Assembly: GCA_029948255.1 (NCBI GenBank)
Contig: JALIZF010001680.1
Location: forward strand, 437,501 to 501,500
Direction of reading: 5' to 3'
Length of the DNA stretch: 64,000 nt
From: Telmatactis stephensoni
Lineage: Eukaryota > Cnidaria > Anthozoa > Actiniaria > Isophelliidae
Part shown: positions 1 to 12,949 of the stretch, piece after piece
How the letters are laid out: every line of letters starts with the position of its first letter
How positions within the stretch are numbered: the first letter of the stretch is position 1
Program-made: the position numbers and the translations under genes
The notes under the pieces: model-generated
What the model was told of the DNA's origin: nothing
What the model saw: only the letters and a program-made list of their open reading frames with translations
The model's database searches: none

Positions 1-163
1 AAGGTCTTAATGAAAATGAAGCAATTCTTGTTACTACAAATTTCCTTTCAGTTGTACAATCACCAATCACCATTCACCATTCACTCCGTCAACCTTTTTT
101 GAAATAGCTATAATATATGTATCTGCTTTAAATGGCCATTAAAAAGAAAATAAAAATTTCAAC

Positions 164-3100
164 CTGAATTGGGATGTGCTGGCTGAGTCCAACAGCTGTC
201 TTGACCATCATTCCTAGAAATGGTGACATTAATAAATATCAATTATTATTATTGTGTTAAAAGTTACAGGTGTCACTACAAGTATAGCAATTATATATTG
301 TCTTAAGGTTAATGCACAGATTCAAACCATTCTATTTCACCAAGGCCAAGACTTTATTGCTTGAATCTTACCAAGAAACTACATAGAACCCAAAGAAACA
401 TATTGATGATCAAATGTTCCAAAATGACACATCATACTCACTTCTTGATGATAAACAAAGATAGTGTGAATATTACTCATAGCTCATAGTTCATGTTTTT
501 TTAACTTTTTCTTTTCATAAAAATTAGTATAATGTATGCAAAACCTCCAAGGGGGGCTAAATTTGGAGGGATGCAAATAATTCAAATCAACAGGTTTCTA
601 CATGCTTAGCTTATAACTTTTAAAGAAGTCAATTGGGTGGCTGGACCCTTTGCACAGTGTCCATAGAAGAGTAATTTGACTTTCTGTAACAGTTTACAAA
701 GCTGGTATCTGGGGATATTTTCTCTTGGAGCAGATTTTGAGAATGATCAAATCAATGAATAACCTTTATAGGAGTCAGATTACACAGTATATTAGTTAAA
801 ATATCTCACCAATGACTCTAGCAATTACAGCTGGGCTGATGGTATTTACTCCATATTGTACCATGGTATTACGGCACTCCTCAATACTACAACACACAAG
901 CAAATACCACTATTAAACACTCGATAACAACTTCTTGAAAATAAATAAACTCCAACCACACAAGAAAAACATTATCTAACAGAGGTGGTCACTTGATAGA
1001 GAAATCACTAATCAAATAGCCATCATTGATTTTGAAAGTAAATTACAAAGTGGTTATTCAATGAACGGGTACCTCACTAATTCAATAAGGTAACATCCAA
1101 ATGCTTTCAAATGAATCTGTATTTGCTCCCACAAACCAATATCTTTTTCTGGGAAAGGCTTAACTTGATGAAATCAATAAATTCATGAAAACAAACATTG
1201 AAATCTTGACTCAGGGACAACAGATAGCAACATAAAATTTAATTAATCATGCTAAAATTATTACAGAAATTAACCACAACCCAACAGGTAATATCTGAAG
1301 ATTGAATTTTATAAATATAAAGGTGTGGAAATGCGGGCAACAAAATTGTGCAACATTACACACAATGTTTCATTGCAAGTTGCAGAGCAAATGTTGTTAG
1401 TATAACCACCACTTGTACTTCATACAACAAGGAACGTTTGTTGCACATGAAGTATAATACAAGCAACATTTGCTCTGCAACTTGCCAATGTAACAATGTT
1501 GCGCGTAATGTTGCATGATTTTGTTGCCCTTATTTCTGCACCTTTAGAAAGGTCTTCAACAAACATTGCAAATGAAGATGAAAGTGACTTTTTTGATGAT
1601 CTTTTTTAGTTGCATACAATAATATCAACTAATTTTCCTAAGTTGGAAGTCACTAAGGCCATTTTCATAGTTGACCCCTCAAATAATGAAGTTCACAATA
1701 ATTACAAGCCTCCATAAAAATGTTACATAGAGTAGATTTCGTATGACTGTGAAAATGGCACCGCACGGTCACGGTACGGTTTTGGCAGGAATTTTGAATG
1801 TTTTTATAGATATCACAGCACTGACACAGTCACGGCACGGCATGGTTGATTTCACACTCATATGAGGTCTACTCTAGATCTAAAGGATCTAAAGGATAAT
1901 ACCTTGAGCAACAAATATAGCCAATTTCCCTCATCAAATCTGCAAGGTCATCCTCCATCTAACAAGAACAATAAATATGAGGGTCATTCGTTTATTTACT
2001 GGAACAAGCCAGCCATAATGGCTCCAATTGTAGCAATCTTAAGTGGTACACCTCATTCCTTAGGACTGCTTCCAGCTAATGCTAAGAACTGCTTGTACCA
2101 TTTTAAGAACTATACATGTATGTTCTAACCTAGTTCCTCTGAATGGAAAATGTCCTATAAATACAGAAATATTCAACACATGGGTGGCAAGGGTGGCATA
2201 GCAGTACAGCTCTCAGAGGAGTGTCAATTAAAAATATTTTATTTATTATCATAATCTTCTTTTGGAGTCAGCAGAAGAACAAAGTAAAACTGTAAAGAAG
2301 CCAAACGTAGAAAAAAGTTTAATTATCCTACCCTCAGCTACCATAAGGGTAGGGTATATACAGGGCTCTTTTTGCAGTTTTGTTTGTTTGTTCTCCAAGT
2401 ACTATTAATTGACAAATGCTTTTTCACTATCCAGATTTTCCTGTTACCAAGATGTACCAATAATATAGATACAATACCAGTATATTTATTGTAGGGCTCC
2501 TTTTTATAACAGATTACTACCTACATGTATTTTGGATATTTTAGTGCTCAAATACACACGAAAAACATCATTTTTTCAATGTTCCTATCAATACCTTTTT
2601 TAATTTTCAAATGTGTTATGTGAATCATTACAAAAAAGCAAGTTTTGAAATAAAAAATGGGGGGTCACAGTGCTCGTTAGAGAGATATTTTCAAAATTAT
2701 CATCAAATTTGGGGTAAGCAATTGCCTAAATTGCTTACATATCCGTGATGATCTTTCAATATTTCTAGTTCCATTACCGCGGATCAATCCATATACATAT
2801 ACAATTTGGGGTAAATTGGCACTTTTCAGGTACTGGGGTGAGTTTTACAAAACTCCCTATTTGTCCCAGCAAAAATTGCACAAATGTTTCAAATTGTATT
2901 TTAAGCATTTTTAGTCATAATTTGAATGAAAATGCTGACAGAGTCATAATTCTGTGCTTTTTGAACCATGCGAGGTAGACATGCATGTTGCAAAACAGAG
3001 GAATCACCTTAAATCTAGACATTTACCCACACTTTACTAGAATATTACAAATATTATGTTGGTAGCTGAATATGATAATTCCATGAGTTCCTAACTAGTT

Positions 3101-5452
3101 TAGAATTCATGCCTCTAAGAACAGTCCATGGTGCCATCAACTTATTGTACTACAGTTTTCTTGTACATCATTCTGTGAACATTCCAGATACTGAGAACAA
3201 ATGAATGTATTTATCTTTATTAATCTATAAAAATTTTAATCATACTTACAACAGCCTTGACAGGAGCATTTAAATCGGGAACAAGCCTGAAAGTGAGATT
3301 TAAAATGATCAAAAACAGAATAACAGCTGCTATACCACACTAACACCCACTCTTACAGTCACACAGCTGTTTGTTTGGCTCAATTTGGTGACTTTGTTCA
3401 ATGCCTTGTTCTGTCTCATCTGTTGTCAAGTTTTTTTATCCACAACAAACTATTAGATATGATTGTAAGTTATAATATCAAAACAATTTAGTTAAAAACA
3501 CAAGATAAACAATATAATGTGTTATGATAAACGATATTATGTTTCATGATCCAATTTAAACACTAATGTCATAAAATAGGATATAAAAACAGGTTGAACT
3601 GTGATGTGAACTTGCCGTTGTCATGGTTGTCATACAATTTCTACCTATGATATAATCATCATGTTGTCGCAAGTCACATGTGCTCAATCAATCAGCTGAA
3701 TGTACTGGTTTTAGAGAGCACAGAAATGATAAAAAAATACTACTTAAAATACTACTTAAAATATTAGATAGATCTGCTGGTGTCAGTATGAATCCTAACT
3801 CAGATAGGATTTGAGCCAGTGACCTTCTAAGTACCTATTAGATGCTCTAACCACTGATCTACTATGACAAACAAGGTCATAAGTTCCTATTTACACTTAG
3901 ATCAAATTTCACACTTATTGACACCCACATAACTAGAATAAGTGAAATACACAAATTAATGAAAGAAAAAATAACCCCACACAACAACCTAGGGCTCAGA
4001 ACTTTTCAGATCGTTTGTCGTGTGTTCTTACAAAACTCAGTTCCACACAGATTATCTTTTCATTGAACATCTACCAATAAAGGACCCATGTCACTATTCA
4101 GGGAGAAGAGGCCATGATTTCAAATAATTTTAAAGTTAAACTCATAGTTTTTTAAAGCTTTTCCTTTCTATAACGGTCACTACAATGGCTTTTGCCAATT
4201 ACTGCAGGCCCTGTAGCATAGTAGGTCAGACCACACACACCGGCAACATCATGGTCCACTCTCCCCAAATAGTGGTGTAGGTTTTTTAACATCCTTCCAA
4301 TGCAAGGGTATGTGTAATAGTTTTGGAGAGATGGGGCCTACAGTTTTATTTGAGAAGACATAAAGGTCTAACCATTTGTAGATGGAATTACATGTATAAA
4401 GGCAGCACCTTCTCCTCAATTACTAAAAGACCCTGAGAGTTGGTCTATCTGGGGAATCCAAGCCAGACCTTCCTCCCTGAAGACCCTGAGAGTTGGTCTA
4501 TCTGGGGAATCCAAGCCACACCTTCCTCCCTGAAGACTGGTGCTCAGCCAACTAAGCCAGCCACGCAGCTTTTGAAAAGACTACAGATTTTTGTAACTTT
4601 ATTGTCTCCTTTTGAGAGTAAATAAATAATCAATTTAACAATTTGTGACATACTTATCAGTGGGAATGTCGTGAGCATCGGCATAAAGTAGTGGTGCAAG
4701 TACAACAGGTACACGTTCTTTAGGGAAATCTCTCCTTAGGGTATCAAGAAATGCATTGACTTGATCTTCACCAACTCCCACAACTTCTCTTGGTACATGG
4801 ATAATGTAGGAAAGTAGTCTGTGTAAGACTTCTATGGAAACATCTGATAGTCCTCCTTCTTGACTCCCACCAGTATCTAGTACAACAGTACAATCATCAA
4901 ATTATTTATTTTTTAGGTGAAGTTAAAAACAAGCAACAGAACAAAGGATAGCAGGCAAATTGACAACTAGGAATAGCACATCACTCTTTACACATTCAAC
5001 TGTGTTACTTTTATCTTGTATAGCCTTTATCCCAAAACAATGTACAAACAGCGTAGAGTATTTCTCTATTTGAGGACATAGAAAAAAACAGATAAATACC
5101 TGCATCAATGTATGATCGTAGAAGATCTGGTAATTTTTGCTTCACAAATTGACCAGCTATAATCAATAAGAAATACATATTAACAAAATGTGACAGTGAA
5201 GACAAAATAAAACACTGCTCAGTCATTTTTACAACCAGATTACCCACTAAAAACTAGTTAAAACCCATCTCCAGACATCTGGAGTTTTTAAATACATGTA
5301 GTTTGATACAGAAAAAGACAAATGAAAAAATTACCATAGCTTTTTAGCTCATCATTTGATGAAATCATTAAGCCAAGACCAAACACAACCTAATAAAACA
5401 AATAATACTCATTACTACTTACACTGGAGCGCTATCAGCATATAAATAATAG

Positions 5453-5510
<58 letters not shown>

Positions 5511-7325
5511 GTCTTTATTTAATGAGGGTAGCACGTAATAACATAGAATAGTAATAAACTTGTGGCCCTCAATCTAAAAACTAATTAGGAGACAACTTGA
5601 AAAGCAATGTTGTGCATTTTTCCACACGAATACAAACTTGTCTCGCAACAAAATTGTTTGTTGCAAATATCAGACTGCATTTTCATTGGCCGAGAAAATC
5701 ATTTGCTGCAACATGAGTTGAGTCGAAGTGGTAATATGTGCAACATTTTAAAATTTTGTTGCAAGAAGTAGAACAACCTTCTTTCTGCAACAAAATTTCT
5801 CAACTTGCAACAAACAATTTTGTCACAAGACAAGTTTATATTGGAGTGGAAAAATGCGCAGCATTGCTTTTCAAGTCCTCTCACAGCAATGTTGCTGCGA
5901 GACAAGTTGAGTGATTTTGTTGCTCGTATTACCTTAGCTTAAGTCTGTGTGTTATCAACCACCACAGGAAACCCAACTGAAGTCTAATTATACATGCTAC
6001 AATCTTACCTCTTGAACCTTGTTGAGTTTTAGTGTCCTGCTTACATTGGGTAAAAGCTGAGGTGAAGGCTTCAGAGTTTTTTGTTTCTGATCAGGGTTCT
6101 CAAAAGCACAGCATAGGATAGTTGGAAAGTTTGGTTTGGTAATAAGTGTCTGACACTCTTGGATTAAAAGCTGGACCTAAAACAAGGTAAATATAATATA
6201 ATCAAAAGATTCAAAACTCAAATAGAACAAATTCCCAGGGATTCCCTGGTTAGATCCAGGGAAGCCCCATGTTTGACACAGGCTGGGAATTGATTTTTTT
6301 TCCAGAATGACTTAAAATTTAGACCCCTATGGGTGTTGACTCTTGTAGGCCACCACGTAAACAAGACTTTTGACTGTATGTCTTTTCTATCTAACTTCCA
6401 CTTCCACTGGAAAAATGTCAATTCCCAGCTTGTGTCAAACATGGGGCTTCCCTGGGTCTAACCAGAGAATCCCTGGAAATCTGTTCTATTTTTACAAGTT
6501 TGGGTATTACAGATTTCCCAAGTAAAATAGAACAGATTCTCAGTTTAGACCCAGGGAAATACAAGTTGGGAATTGACATTTTTTTCCTGTGTTCATTTGA
6601 AAAAGATAATTATAACATTAAAATTACCTGTTGATGGTCTTTGCCAGAGTTTTTGGGGTCAGCAAAAAAATCAATAGAAGAGAATAACACATAGAATAGA
6701 TGCCGTTCTGCTTCAAATCCATGCTTATCTATAAGCTAGAATAAAGTACAACACTTAATACAATGTACCACAGGAAGCCCATCACCACAAAAGGTATTTC
6801 TCACCATCTTATAAAACAAAAAAATATCCTTGTATAATATGACCTACAAGGAATCGCTTACTTTTTCTTGAAAAGTAAGATCCAATAACTTTGCACGTCC
6901 AAATAAGTCAAAGTAAACATATACATGAAGCTAAATGACATGACAAAAATATGACAAAAAACAATTGTTCTTTGGTCTTACTTTGGCTTTTTGTACACAG
7001 CAAAACAATGACCCTATTTCAACTATTTCAACAAGTGATTTGGCTAAAGCCAAGGTAGCAAACTGAAAATCGTATTAGAATTCGAGTTTATTTTGAATTG
7101 ACGTCAAAAATAGAATTTTGACATGCCCAAAGAACTCACAGGGTGGAAAACGTCATTCATTATTTCCAGTGATCGAAAGCGTTTTCATGCTGGAAAACTA
7201 GTTATACTGATCCCTACCTCATGGATCTCAGCAACTGTGGACTTGTAGTTCTTTTTAGTTAGTTCTTTTACGGCAGAAGAAATTTGCCCCAAAGCCAGGG
7301 ACAATGGATCGCTGGCGCTCATCAT
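164..7325 (-). CDS. CNOT1: CCR4-NOT transcription complex subunit 1, N-terminal part (partial, 10 exons)
   Basis: Scaffold of the cytoplasmic CCR4-NOT deadenylase, which shortens mRNA poly(A) tails. Coding exons in transcript order: 7218-7325, 6628-6735, 6009-6176, 5335-5389, 5100-5156, 4654-4876, 3250-3286, 1903-1958, 810-886, 164-213. All have GT/AG borders and consistent phases, giving residues 1-313 of a protein that is normally above 2,000 residues. The start is MMSASDPLSLALGQISSAVK, close to the vertebrate start. Diagnostic stretches are FVKQKLPDLLRSYIDA (exon 5), TLRRDFPKERVPVVLAPLLY (exon 6) and SIEECRNTMVQYGV (exons 8-9). The rest lies beyond the left edge. Seen: the exons and frames. 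Known: family identity from these conserved blocks. The introns hold a SINE-like repeat and several foldback elements. It is head-to-head with ARPC4. Confidence 0.93.
1318..1546. mobile_element. Foldback MITE rich in TTGCAA-type words
   Basis: Ends TAAAGGTGTGGAAATGCGGG and CCGTTATTTCTGCACCTTTA-type pair as imperfect inverted repeats about 110 bp long on each side. GCAACATT, TTGCAAGTTGCAG and related words recur inside. No coding capacity. Lies in CNOT1 intron 8. Confidence 0.7.
1572..1680. mobile_element. Degenerate copy of the GACCTAAGTGAC foldback family
   Basis: AAAGTGACTTTTTTGATGAT on the left, and GTCACTAAGGCCATTTTCAT with GTTGACCCCT on the right, match the ends of copies at 39902, 43181 and 56186. 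The left end is eroded. Confidence 0.5.
1729..1875. mobile_element. MITE-1 copy 1
   Basis: About 147 bp with inverted ends AGAGTAGATTTCGTATGACT and its near complement GGTCTACTCT. Between the ends are CACGGTCACGG-type palindromes and ATGTTTTTATAG. Three further copies lie in this window (13507, 26203, 53962). Confidence 0.75.
4195..4575 (-). mobile_element. tRNA-derived SINE-like repeat (family C) with internal 53-bp duplication
   Basis: On the minus strand it begins with a degenerate A-box region (TTAGTTGGCTGAGC). It continues with GGAGAAGGTGCTGCCTTTAT and GGTTAGACCTTTATGTCTTC, shared with the copy at 38930. The segment 4429-4481 is repeated at 4482-4534 with one mismatch. Lies in CNOT1 intron 6. 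Confidence 0.65.
5460..5509. repeat. (TAA)n microsatellite
   Basis: About 16 uninterrupted TAA/ATA units in CNOT1 intron 3. Confidence 0.95.
5596..5875. mobile_element. Foldback MITE, CTTGAAAAGCAATG ends
   Basis: Arms of about 68 bp (5596-5667 and 5809-5875) are near-complementary, with shared CTTGAAAAGCAATG, GGAAAAATGC and ACAAACTTGT. The interior is full of TTGCAAC/GTTGCAA words. The outer boundary may extend to about 5940. Confidence 0.7.
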
Positions 7326-7673
7326 GTGCGTCGAACGAGACTTTCACTCAATCAATAAAACCCTTTAAAATTTCACTGTCAACTAACGGCTTCTACAGTA
7401 GACAGATACATTATCAAGGTAACAATCGGCCTACATTTGGAAGGAATTAGTTAACAGGGAAGAAGAAAAATCCGTTATTTCTGTTAGCTCCTATGCCACC
7501 AAATAGAAAATGGCGGCTCCACGCCGTAATCAATCCCGTCATGCAATGCGGGGTCAGCGGAAATAGATTGAACATGCGCAGTAAGTAGAGGGAGGCGGTC
7601 GGAAGTTCAGCCATTTTGAAGCAAGTGGAGAGGAAGTTTCAGCATTTTTACTGCCATTTTCTAAGACGAATAA
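7326..7673. promoter_or_regulatory. Putative bidirectional promoter between CNOT1 and ARPC4
   Basis: The two start codons face away from each other across about 350 bp. The interval contains a YY1-type AAAATGGCGGC at 7507-7517 and an NRF1-like half site ACATGCGCAG at 7572-7581. No TATA box is obvious. The motifs are seen; a shared promoter is inferred from spacing and orientation. Confidence 0.55.
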
Positions 7674-8180
7674 ATGGCTGCCACTTTAAGACCTTACCTG
7701 AATGCAGTTCGTTCAACCCTTACGGCTGCAATGTGCCTAGAGAATTTCAATTCTCAAGTCGTGGAGAGACACAATAAACCCGAAGTAGAGGTGCGCGGTT
7801 GTAAAGAACTGCTTCTCACTCCGGTTGCCATCAGCCGAAACGAGAAGGAGAAAGTCCTAATTGAAGGCTCTGTGAATTCACTGCGAATCAGCATTGCTGT
7901 TAAACAAGCTGATGAAATCGAGAAAATCCTTTGTAAGAAGTTTATGCGCTTCATGATGATGCGGGCCGAGAATTTCTTCGTGCTACGTCGCAAGCCAGTT
8001 GAAGGTTATGATATCAGCTTCCTCATTACCAATTTTCATACCGAAGAGATGTTTAAACACAAATTAGTGGATTTTGTCATTCAATTCATGGAGGAAATCG
8101 ATAAGGAAATCAGTGAGATGAAACTAACCCTGAACGCAAGAGCAAGAATCTGTGCAGAAGAGTTTCTGAAAAACTTTTAA
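7674..8180 (+). CDS. ARPC4: Actin-related protein 2/3 complex subunit 4, intronless
   Basis: ARPC4 is a core subunit of the seven-protein Arp2/3 complex that nucleates branched actin at the cell cortex. One uninterrupted reading frame encodes 168 residues, exactly the usual family length. It starts [20 protein letters not shown] and ends [12 protein letters not shown], both near-identical to other animals. Further diagnostic blocks are [37 protein letters not shown] and [16 protein letters not shown]. The coding part has no intron. A retrocopy is possible, but the frame is intact, the sequence is well conserved, a compact promoter with YY1 and NRF1-like sites lies upstream, and a candidate poly(A) signal lies at 8585. 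I therefore read it as the functional gene. Confidence 0.97.
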   Translation: MAATLRPYLNAVRSTLTAAMCLENFNSQVVERHNKPEVEVRGCKELLLTPVAISRNEKEKVLIEGSVNSLRISIAVKQADEIEKILCKKFMRFMMMRAENFFVLRRKPVEGYDISFLITNFHTEEMFKHKLVDFVIQFMEEIDKEISEMKLTLNARARICAEEFLKNF

Positions 8181-8584
8181 TACACTTTGAAGACAGTCAA
8201 ATGAACATGACGTTGTTATAGACTATCAATTTTAGAAAAATTATGCTTCAGAGACATCAAGACAAGCACTATTGACACAACGGCTGATCAAAACATTTCG
8301 AAACCGTTTTGTATATGATAATGAAGTAAAGAAAAATAAGATATTTTCTTATATTAATTATATGTTTATAATGTCATTGATTTGCTGTGAAAGATGTTTT
8401 TCACGAAAATAGTTAATTAGATCCAAATATGTCTGTCAATGGTTTCAATGTTTTGTGAAATTGAGGAGTACCTTCTTTCATTTTCGTTTTCAAGTTGTTT
8501 TCAGGTATAATGTCACCGATGTCTTTATGTTGCATTTAGTCAGTTATTTTCATTCAAAAAAACATTAAACTTCATAAATTTTAT

Positions 8585-8590
8585 AATAAA
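8585..8590 (+). promoter_or_regulatory. Candidate poly(A) signal of ARPC4
   Basis: AATAAA about 405 bases after the ARPC4 stop codon, in AT-rich sequence. It is a candidate by motif only. Confidence 0.4.
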
Positions 8591-9214
8591 TATTTAGTAA
8601 ATGCGTGACAATTTCAACACACTTAATATTGTAATAATAATGTTTATTTCCATACTTAAGTTGAAAAATACAAATGGAATTACATATTGAAAAATACATA
8701 TGGAATTCCATTACAAATGGAATTACATTATTACATTTACTGCAAAGCCAGTTGTCTCCAACTATGCTGTGGTCCTGCAGTGTAAGCCTGTATGGGGTGC
8801 ACAACATCTCACAGCTGCATACAAGGAGAGGGAAGAATGCCACAAGCAATAGAGAGACTAAAACTAGCTGCAGAGAAAACAAAATAGCCAGATTCTTAGG
8901 GATGTTCAAAATTAATTATTGTGCGAAGCCCAAAAGTACACCAACATAATGCACACTCCTATCAGGGTCATCATCAATACTGTAAGATAGTTTATCTCTT
9001 CCAATTGGAGGGAAGCCAGGCACAAATGTGCAAGTACATTACAGGAAGTTATTACAGACCCTTCCCCTCCCTCTCCACCCTGGGTCCCTGAGGTGTTCAC
9101 AGTATAAATGAAATAACCAAATTTGAGAACAAGACAGACTCACTGAAACAATTCATTTCTTAATGGCTCCAAAGACCAACTTTCATAGAACCAGCTTTGA
9201 AACCAATGAAATTC

Positions 9215-9220
9215 TTTATT
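9215..9220 (-). promoter_or_regulatory. Candidate poly(A) signal of the CCDC90-family gene
   Basis: TTTATT on the + strand reads AATAAA on the minus strand, about 58 bases after the stop codon at 9278. Position and orientation fit a 3' end. Confidence 0.5.
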
Positions 9221-9277
9221 TGATCATTTGATTATTGACAATATTACAATTCTTCTATAAGTTGATAATACTATTAA

Positions 9278-12200
9278 TTACATTTTCAAAAATCTCCAGA
9301 CAGCAAGAGCGACTGTGGTCATTGATATCATGCTTCCTATAAGTTACAAAAAAAACATTCAAACTTTAAAAGATCTAAAATATTTCATATGATAAATAAT
9401 GTCAGTCATTCATGCCTGTCACTACCATTAAAACTTTGTTATAATACAATGATTCCTTTATCAATTATCAGCATCATCATCTACAACAACCATATGTAGT
9501 ACCTACCAACTAAGTATTTTATGAGATCCAGCTTTTGACTTTCCATGAGTGTACCTAGTTTTGCAATCTATTGGAGCATATAAAACAGAATACAAATTAA
9601 AGCAGTTCAAGAGAATACTGATTTATCTAAATAAATTTGGGGTACAAGCTCGATCATCACCCTTCCTCGCAGCAATCTAGTTTGTTGGCAAAAGCAACAA
9701 AGTCACACATTGACCTATAAATTGTTACACTAATATTTCAAATGCTCTCTAATGACTTCTAAGCTGGTTAAACCCCATAATTATTCCAGTAGATTCCACA
9801 CCCCTCCATCTTTTTGTGTGTGTGTGTGTGTGTATGTGTGTTTTTGCCCCAAATAATGTCCATACCAGTAGATCCTTTGATACTAACCTCTGTTTCTATT
9901 TTGTTTCCATTATCTTTTATTTTTTGATCACGCTGTGCAAGCTGGAATAAAAGAATTATAAGCAGTATTCTTTATAACATTCAGAATGCTATTGAATCAT
10001 GGAATTTTGTTGTTTCAATAAATAACAGGGGCAGATTTAGGGGAGGGGGGGTGCACCCCCTCCTGAGATGACTTTGGGCCCCTTCCTTCTCTTTATTTTT
10101 CTAAAACATCTTCTTGATAGTTTCCACTTTCTATAATGGTGCACCCAACCTCTGAAAAATAATCCTGGGTGCACCCCTCCCTGAAGAAAATCCTGGATCC
10201 GCCCCTCAATAACCTACCTCTTCTCTTGTCAAACTCTTTTCTAAACTCAAGTCGAGTTTTGTCGATGTCTTCAATTTGGAAACTTCTTCCTTAGTGTTTC
10301 AATTAAATGTAATTAGTAAATAAGCTAAAGCTACTTATACAATAATAAACCCTATATAGACAGACAATATATTGTCGTCAATGTTATTATTATCACCTAC
10401 ATTCAAGAAATTACTGATGTATGCTTGAAAGGCGTCCTGTAGCCTGAATTTTCCTTGTATTTACATCTGCTGGTTACATAATCCCAACATTTTCTGACCA
10501 GTGCCCCCTTCCCCCTCCCCCTCCCCCTCCCCCTCATGAATGACTCAAATAATACTTACTGCTAATAGTTTTTCTATGGCCCTCACTTGGTCTTTGAGTC
10601 TCTGAAAGGGTATTTGGATAAATGTTAAATGGTAACTCTGGAGAAAGGTGGGAAGTGGCTACTCACAGGCTGCATGTTTGATCTTAACAGTATACATCCC
10701 TACCCACTCCATCAAACCCACGAAACATTACTTTAAATCACCTGATTTTCCTCTTGTATTTGTGCAAATTTACTCTTCTCTAGTAAGAACATTTCTTTCC
10801 TAAGTAAAGTAAAAAAGCATATGAATATTAGAGTACAAACACTAAAAAGCACGCAATACTTTGCACTATTTAGTACTAAATAGCACTAAAAACAAAACAA
10901 AGAATTTGCATAATTTAGCACTATTTAGTACTATTTATGTTGCACACTTTTAGTGTTTGTACTCTAAAATGTTACCATAAAAATATAATTTGTGGTTCAA
11001 TGTTACCCAATATTATCCAATTTTATTCACTATTTATTTACCTTTGTTTTATACTCATTATCATACAATACTATACACACAGCATAAATACACAACAGCA
11101 AAGTGGATAAATTGATTTATTCAATAAGTCAGTCTGTTCACTCCTCAGTTGGGCTTCCTGTGGTAGTCACTCACCATAGCAACCAACCAGTACAAAACAG
11201 CAAAAACTATGACTTGTGAAATCAGTCTATAACACTCACTTTATTTCATTGATGGATGTCTGTAATTTCATTTCTAATCTTTCCTATGGAATATAAAAAC
11301 ACATGAAAAAGTATTTATAATAAATGAATTTTGAGACAGGATGAGGAGCTCACTCTATTTTCATTCAAAGTCTATGGGAATAGGTCCATCTTCTCTAAGA
11401 CAAATGAAAATTGTAATTGATTTCCAGTATATATACTAGGGGTGCCAAGTGGTCCTCTCAAAGTCAGTCTTGTAAAATTTCATCCTGAAAGTTTCATGGG
11501 TCTTGAGGTCTCATTTTTTTTTCAAAAAGTCATCTCAGAGTATCAAATTTTGAATACAAAGGAAATTGGAGAAAAAGAGTCTAAAGCCCAGTTTACACGG
11601 TACGATATGTCAGCCCAATTTGAGTTTTATTGTTTTTTGCACTCCTTTTTCATTCAAAAATTGGCCTGACACAAGAAAAATCTGTTGCACTGCTACAGAT
11701 TTTTGCGAATCAGGCGGGTTTCTCTCTTTTCCTGAATAAAGCTTAACAAAAATTGGGCCAACATATCATGTAAACCAGCCTTTAATATTGGGCTCACAAA
11801 AAGGATGCCTTACAGGGTGTTGCAAAGTTTTTACCTTGAATATTCAACCCCATTATACTCAATTCCATACCTGTTCAATTTTGGATGCATTATTACTTTC
11901 AACATTACTTATACAAGTGCTCATAACCTCTATTAAACATGTCGTCATTGCCTCTGCTTGCTGTCTAGTATAACCTGTGCACAATAAGATATCAAAATAT
12001 TACATCATCATCACACTTTAACATACAACCTCCTCCTATGGTATCTGTGATCCCCTCTGCTATAGTGCAAATATGATTTCCTTACCCCCCCCCCCCCCCC
12101 CTCTTTGGGCAGCTGTGATCTCCTTAATGCCCCCTAAGTTCCCTGTAGTCTCCTCCCCTCCTAGGATAGCTACGGTCCCCTCCCCTACTAAGGTAATTAT

Positions 12201-12870
12201 GGTCCCTCCCCTCCCCAGCTATCAAGGGTAGCTGTGATCCCTTCTCTCCCCTCCTAGGGTAGCTGTGATCCCTTCTCTCCCCTCTTAGGGTAGCTGTGAT
12301 CCCTTCTCTCCCCTCCTAGGGTAGCTGTGATCCCTTCTCTCCCCTCCTAGGGTAGCTGTGATCCCTTCTCTCCCCTCCTAGGGTAGCTGTGATCCTAGCC
12401 CCCATCCCCTTGATAGCTTTGACCATGTCAAAGATACCAAATCTCCCTTCCCATGCACAGGCAAAGCGAGTTTAAGTGTAATTTTATGAGGAGTAGAATA
12501 TTACATGAAATGTCAGTGATCGTATTGTTTTTGATTCTCAATCATAAGAGAACATATAAACTACCATTTCCCTCTAGTTTGATGACCAGTTTGTGCGTAT
12601 CAAAGTGGTACGATCTTGATTGTATTCTAGCATAAGGAAATCCTGTCAGTCGTCCTGTAAATACAAAGATAAAGAAAATCAAAAAGCAATAAATTGGATA
12701 AATTGTAACATTTACAAACCTAGACATGTATAGCTTTCACTTGTAAAAATGGAAGATCTGCTCCAGAAATGTTCTCTTCTTCTATTTAAAATACCTAAAG
12801 AATAACTAAAATAGCAGATATTATTGAAGAATGGTTTGAAAACCAGGCTTTTCTTTGACAAAAGCTTCAT
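9278..12870 (-). CDS. CCDC90B: Mitochondrial coiled-coil protein of the CCDC90B/MCUR1 family
   Basis: Ten coding exons: 12720-12870, 12565-12654, 11871-11974, 11240-11283, 10742-10799, 10560-10601, 10218-10289, 9888-9941, 9507-9567, 9278-9336. All junctions keep frame and give 244 residues, close to the human paralogues. The first 50 residues are rich in K, R and S, as in a mitochondrial presequence. SYHFDTHKLVIKLEGNGYTR opens the conserved domain (DUF1640 in other animals), followed by a coiled coil (EMFLLEKSKFAQIQEENQ). The C-terminus, LIKYLVGSMISMTTVALAVW, is a single membrane span ending RFLKM. Family members sit in the inner mitochondrial membrane; MCUR1 affects calcium uniporter assembly. 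Whether this is orthologous to CCDC90B or to MCUR1 cannot be settled here. The first exon is the least certain, as it rests on one ATG and a plausible donor. Confidence 0.87.
9815..9843. repeat. (TG)n microsatellite
   Basis: Short TG run in an intron of the CCDC90-family gene. Confidence 0.9.
10027..10206. mobile_element. MITE with AGGGGCxGATxxAGG ends
   Basis: Left end AGGGGCAGATTTAGGGG and right end GGATCCGCCCCT are inverted, each with an internal GGGTGCACCC. Ends of this GGGGCGGATCCAGG type are widespread in hAT-like animal MITEs. I could not fix a target-site duplication. Intron of the CCDC90-family gene. Confidence 0.65.
11582..11784. mobile_element. Foldback MITE, CCCAGTTTACACGG ends
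   Basis: TAAAGCCCAGTTTACACGG at the left and CATGTAAACCAGCCTTTA at the right are inverted. ACATATCATG is paired with TACGATATGT. The interior has no coding sequence. Confidence 0.7.
12086..12103. repeat. Poly-C tract
   Basis: A run of about 18 C residues upstream of the 31-bp tandem array. Confidence 0.9.
12232..12395. repeat. 31-bp tandem repeat, 5 full copies
   Basis: Unit CTGTGATCCCTTCTCTCCCC plus TCCTAGGGTAG. Copies begin at 12232, 12263, 12294, 12325 and 12356, then a partial copy. More degenerate relatives extend left to about 12050. Inside intron 2 of the CCDC90-family gene. Confidence 0.9.
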
Positions 12871-12949
12871 CTTCGTTCCGTAACACTTACAAGAAGTGAG
12901 CCCGCGTTTATTGTTTGCATGCTAAGGTAGGTACTTCATGTGATCATGC

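Larger units (their letters stand above)
8181..9277. other. Intergenic, ARPC4 3' side to CCDC90-family 3' side
   Basis: ARPC4 and the CCDC90-family gene are convergent here. Apart from the two candidate poly(A) signals and a small GGAATTCCATT palindromic cluster near 8690-8720, I see nothing supported as a gene. Confidence 0.6.
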